A stretch of DNA of 64,000 nt from Stichopus chloronotus (Eukaryota; Echinodermata; Holothuroidea; Aspidochirotida; Stichopodidae): contig CM037849.1 of NCBI GenBank assembly GCA_021234535.1, positions 14,604,571-14,668,570 on the forward strand, given 5' to 3'. Positions 63,526 through 64,000 of the stretch are shown here, piece by piece. Within the stretch, counting starts at the first letter, position 1. Each line of letters opens with the position of its first letter. The notes beneath the pieces are model-generated. The model saw nothing but the letters and a program-made list of their open reading frames with translations, did not search any database and was not told where the DNA came from. The position numbers were made by a program, and so were the translations under genes.

Positions 63526-64000
63526 CACACACACACGCACACACATACCCGTTAAGGGCGCTTATTGGGGACATGGACCTTTCCTCACGTAAACTGTGAT
63601 ATCCCCATTTTGCACATGATGTCCCCACTTTACTGATATAAGACTTGTCTGTATCTCTGATTCACGTCCAAAACGGAATTGTGTGTATAATGTTTTACAC
63701 ACATACACCCCTATACACAGGAATAAATCCATATAACAGGTAGTTGGGGAAAACGTCAGATTGAGCTATAATTTTGGGGGCGCATATCTGAAACCCCAAT
63801 TTGCACTATGTAAAAATATCCAGAAACGGGGATATCCCAGTTTTTTAGCATATCACCGGTTGCAAGCTTAATTTCTCGTGTCCCCAATCGGCTCCCATTA
63901 CAAACCCACACACACGCGCACACACGCACGCACGCACACACACACCCACCCACATACACACCAGCATCCGCACCAGCACCCGCACCAGCACACATATTGG
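63483..64000. repeat. CA-rich microsatellites flanking a repeat segment
   Basis: (CA)n runs at ~63483-63547 and ~63905-63960, the latter mixed with CG and CCCA, then ccagcacccgcacc units at the edge. Between them, tgatatccccattttgcaca and ggggatatcccagtttt form a loose inverted pair, suggesting a further small element. The frame 63756-63995 (minus) is built on the repeats and is not a gene. Confidence 0.7.

Noticed and set aside
63483..63960. CRISPR-like or telomeric array
   Set aside because: The periodicity is plain CA dinucleotide with no spacers and no telomere hexamer.

Overview
This is eukaryotic, AT-rich genomic DNA. It carries intron-split genes with GT...AG junctions, and many microsatellites and decayed transposons. 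The coding content points to a marine deuterostome: secreted fibrinogen-related lectins with the GGGWT / FSTWD.DND signature plus a receptor of the tyrosine kinase family. Echinoderm, possibly sea cucumber, is my best guess. That is inference from gene style and repeat flavour, not from a marker gene. All gene models are spliced by eye; no transcript evidence was available.

Layout. 0-0.8 kb: a ~150 bp tandem repeat and a decayed copy of a fibrinogen last exon. 1.2-4.3 kb (minus): FREP gene 1, with exons 2-5 intact and the signal-peptide exon not found. 9.4-18.65 kb (plus): the 3' thirteen exons of a single-pass receptor whose kinase domain has lost the beta-3 lysine, the HRD aspartate and the DFG glycine, but keeps a YxxM tail motif. 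23.1-25.75 kb (minus): a FREP pseudogene with a ~235 bp MITE inserted in its central exon. 29.7-34.9 kb (minus): FREP gene 2, complete in five exons (281 aa). 37.4-37.9 kb: a GIY-YIG (Penelope-like) fragment fused to an (AT)n tract. 38.2-43.7 kb (plus): FREP gene 3, complete in eight exons (386 aa), with a Thr-rich linker and a ten-cysteine segment before the fibrinogen domain. 44-56 kb: gene-poor and repeat-rich (tRNA-derived SINE, LINE 3' end, MITEs, a long hairpin, a minisatellite). 56.53-56.63 kb: assembly gap of 100 N. 57.3-60.8 kb: a decayed L1/Tx1-type LINE. 59.7-63.4 kb: a complex satellite-like array, then CA-rich repeats to the end.

How the parts fit. All FREP copies share the same exon phases, and both the 271-nt and 263-nt fibrinogen exons are the same length in all three intact genes. 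This is therefore one locally duplicating lectin family, with intact, decayed and transposon-broken members side by side. Genes 1 and 2 are short: a signal peptide (seen in gene 2), a conserved RKRR furin-type site, then the fibrinogen domain. Gene 3 is a divergent, longer member. The pseudokinase receptor sits inside the cluster. A functional link between secreted lectins and this receptor is possible but unproven.
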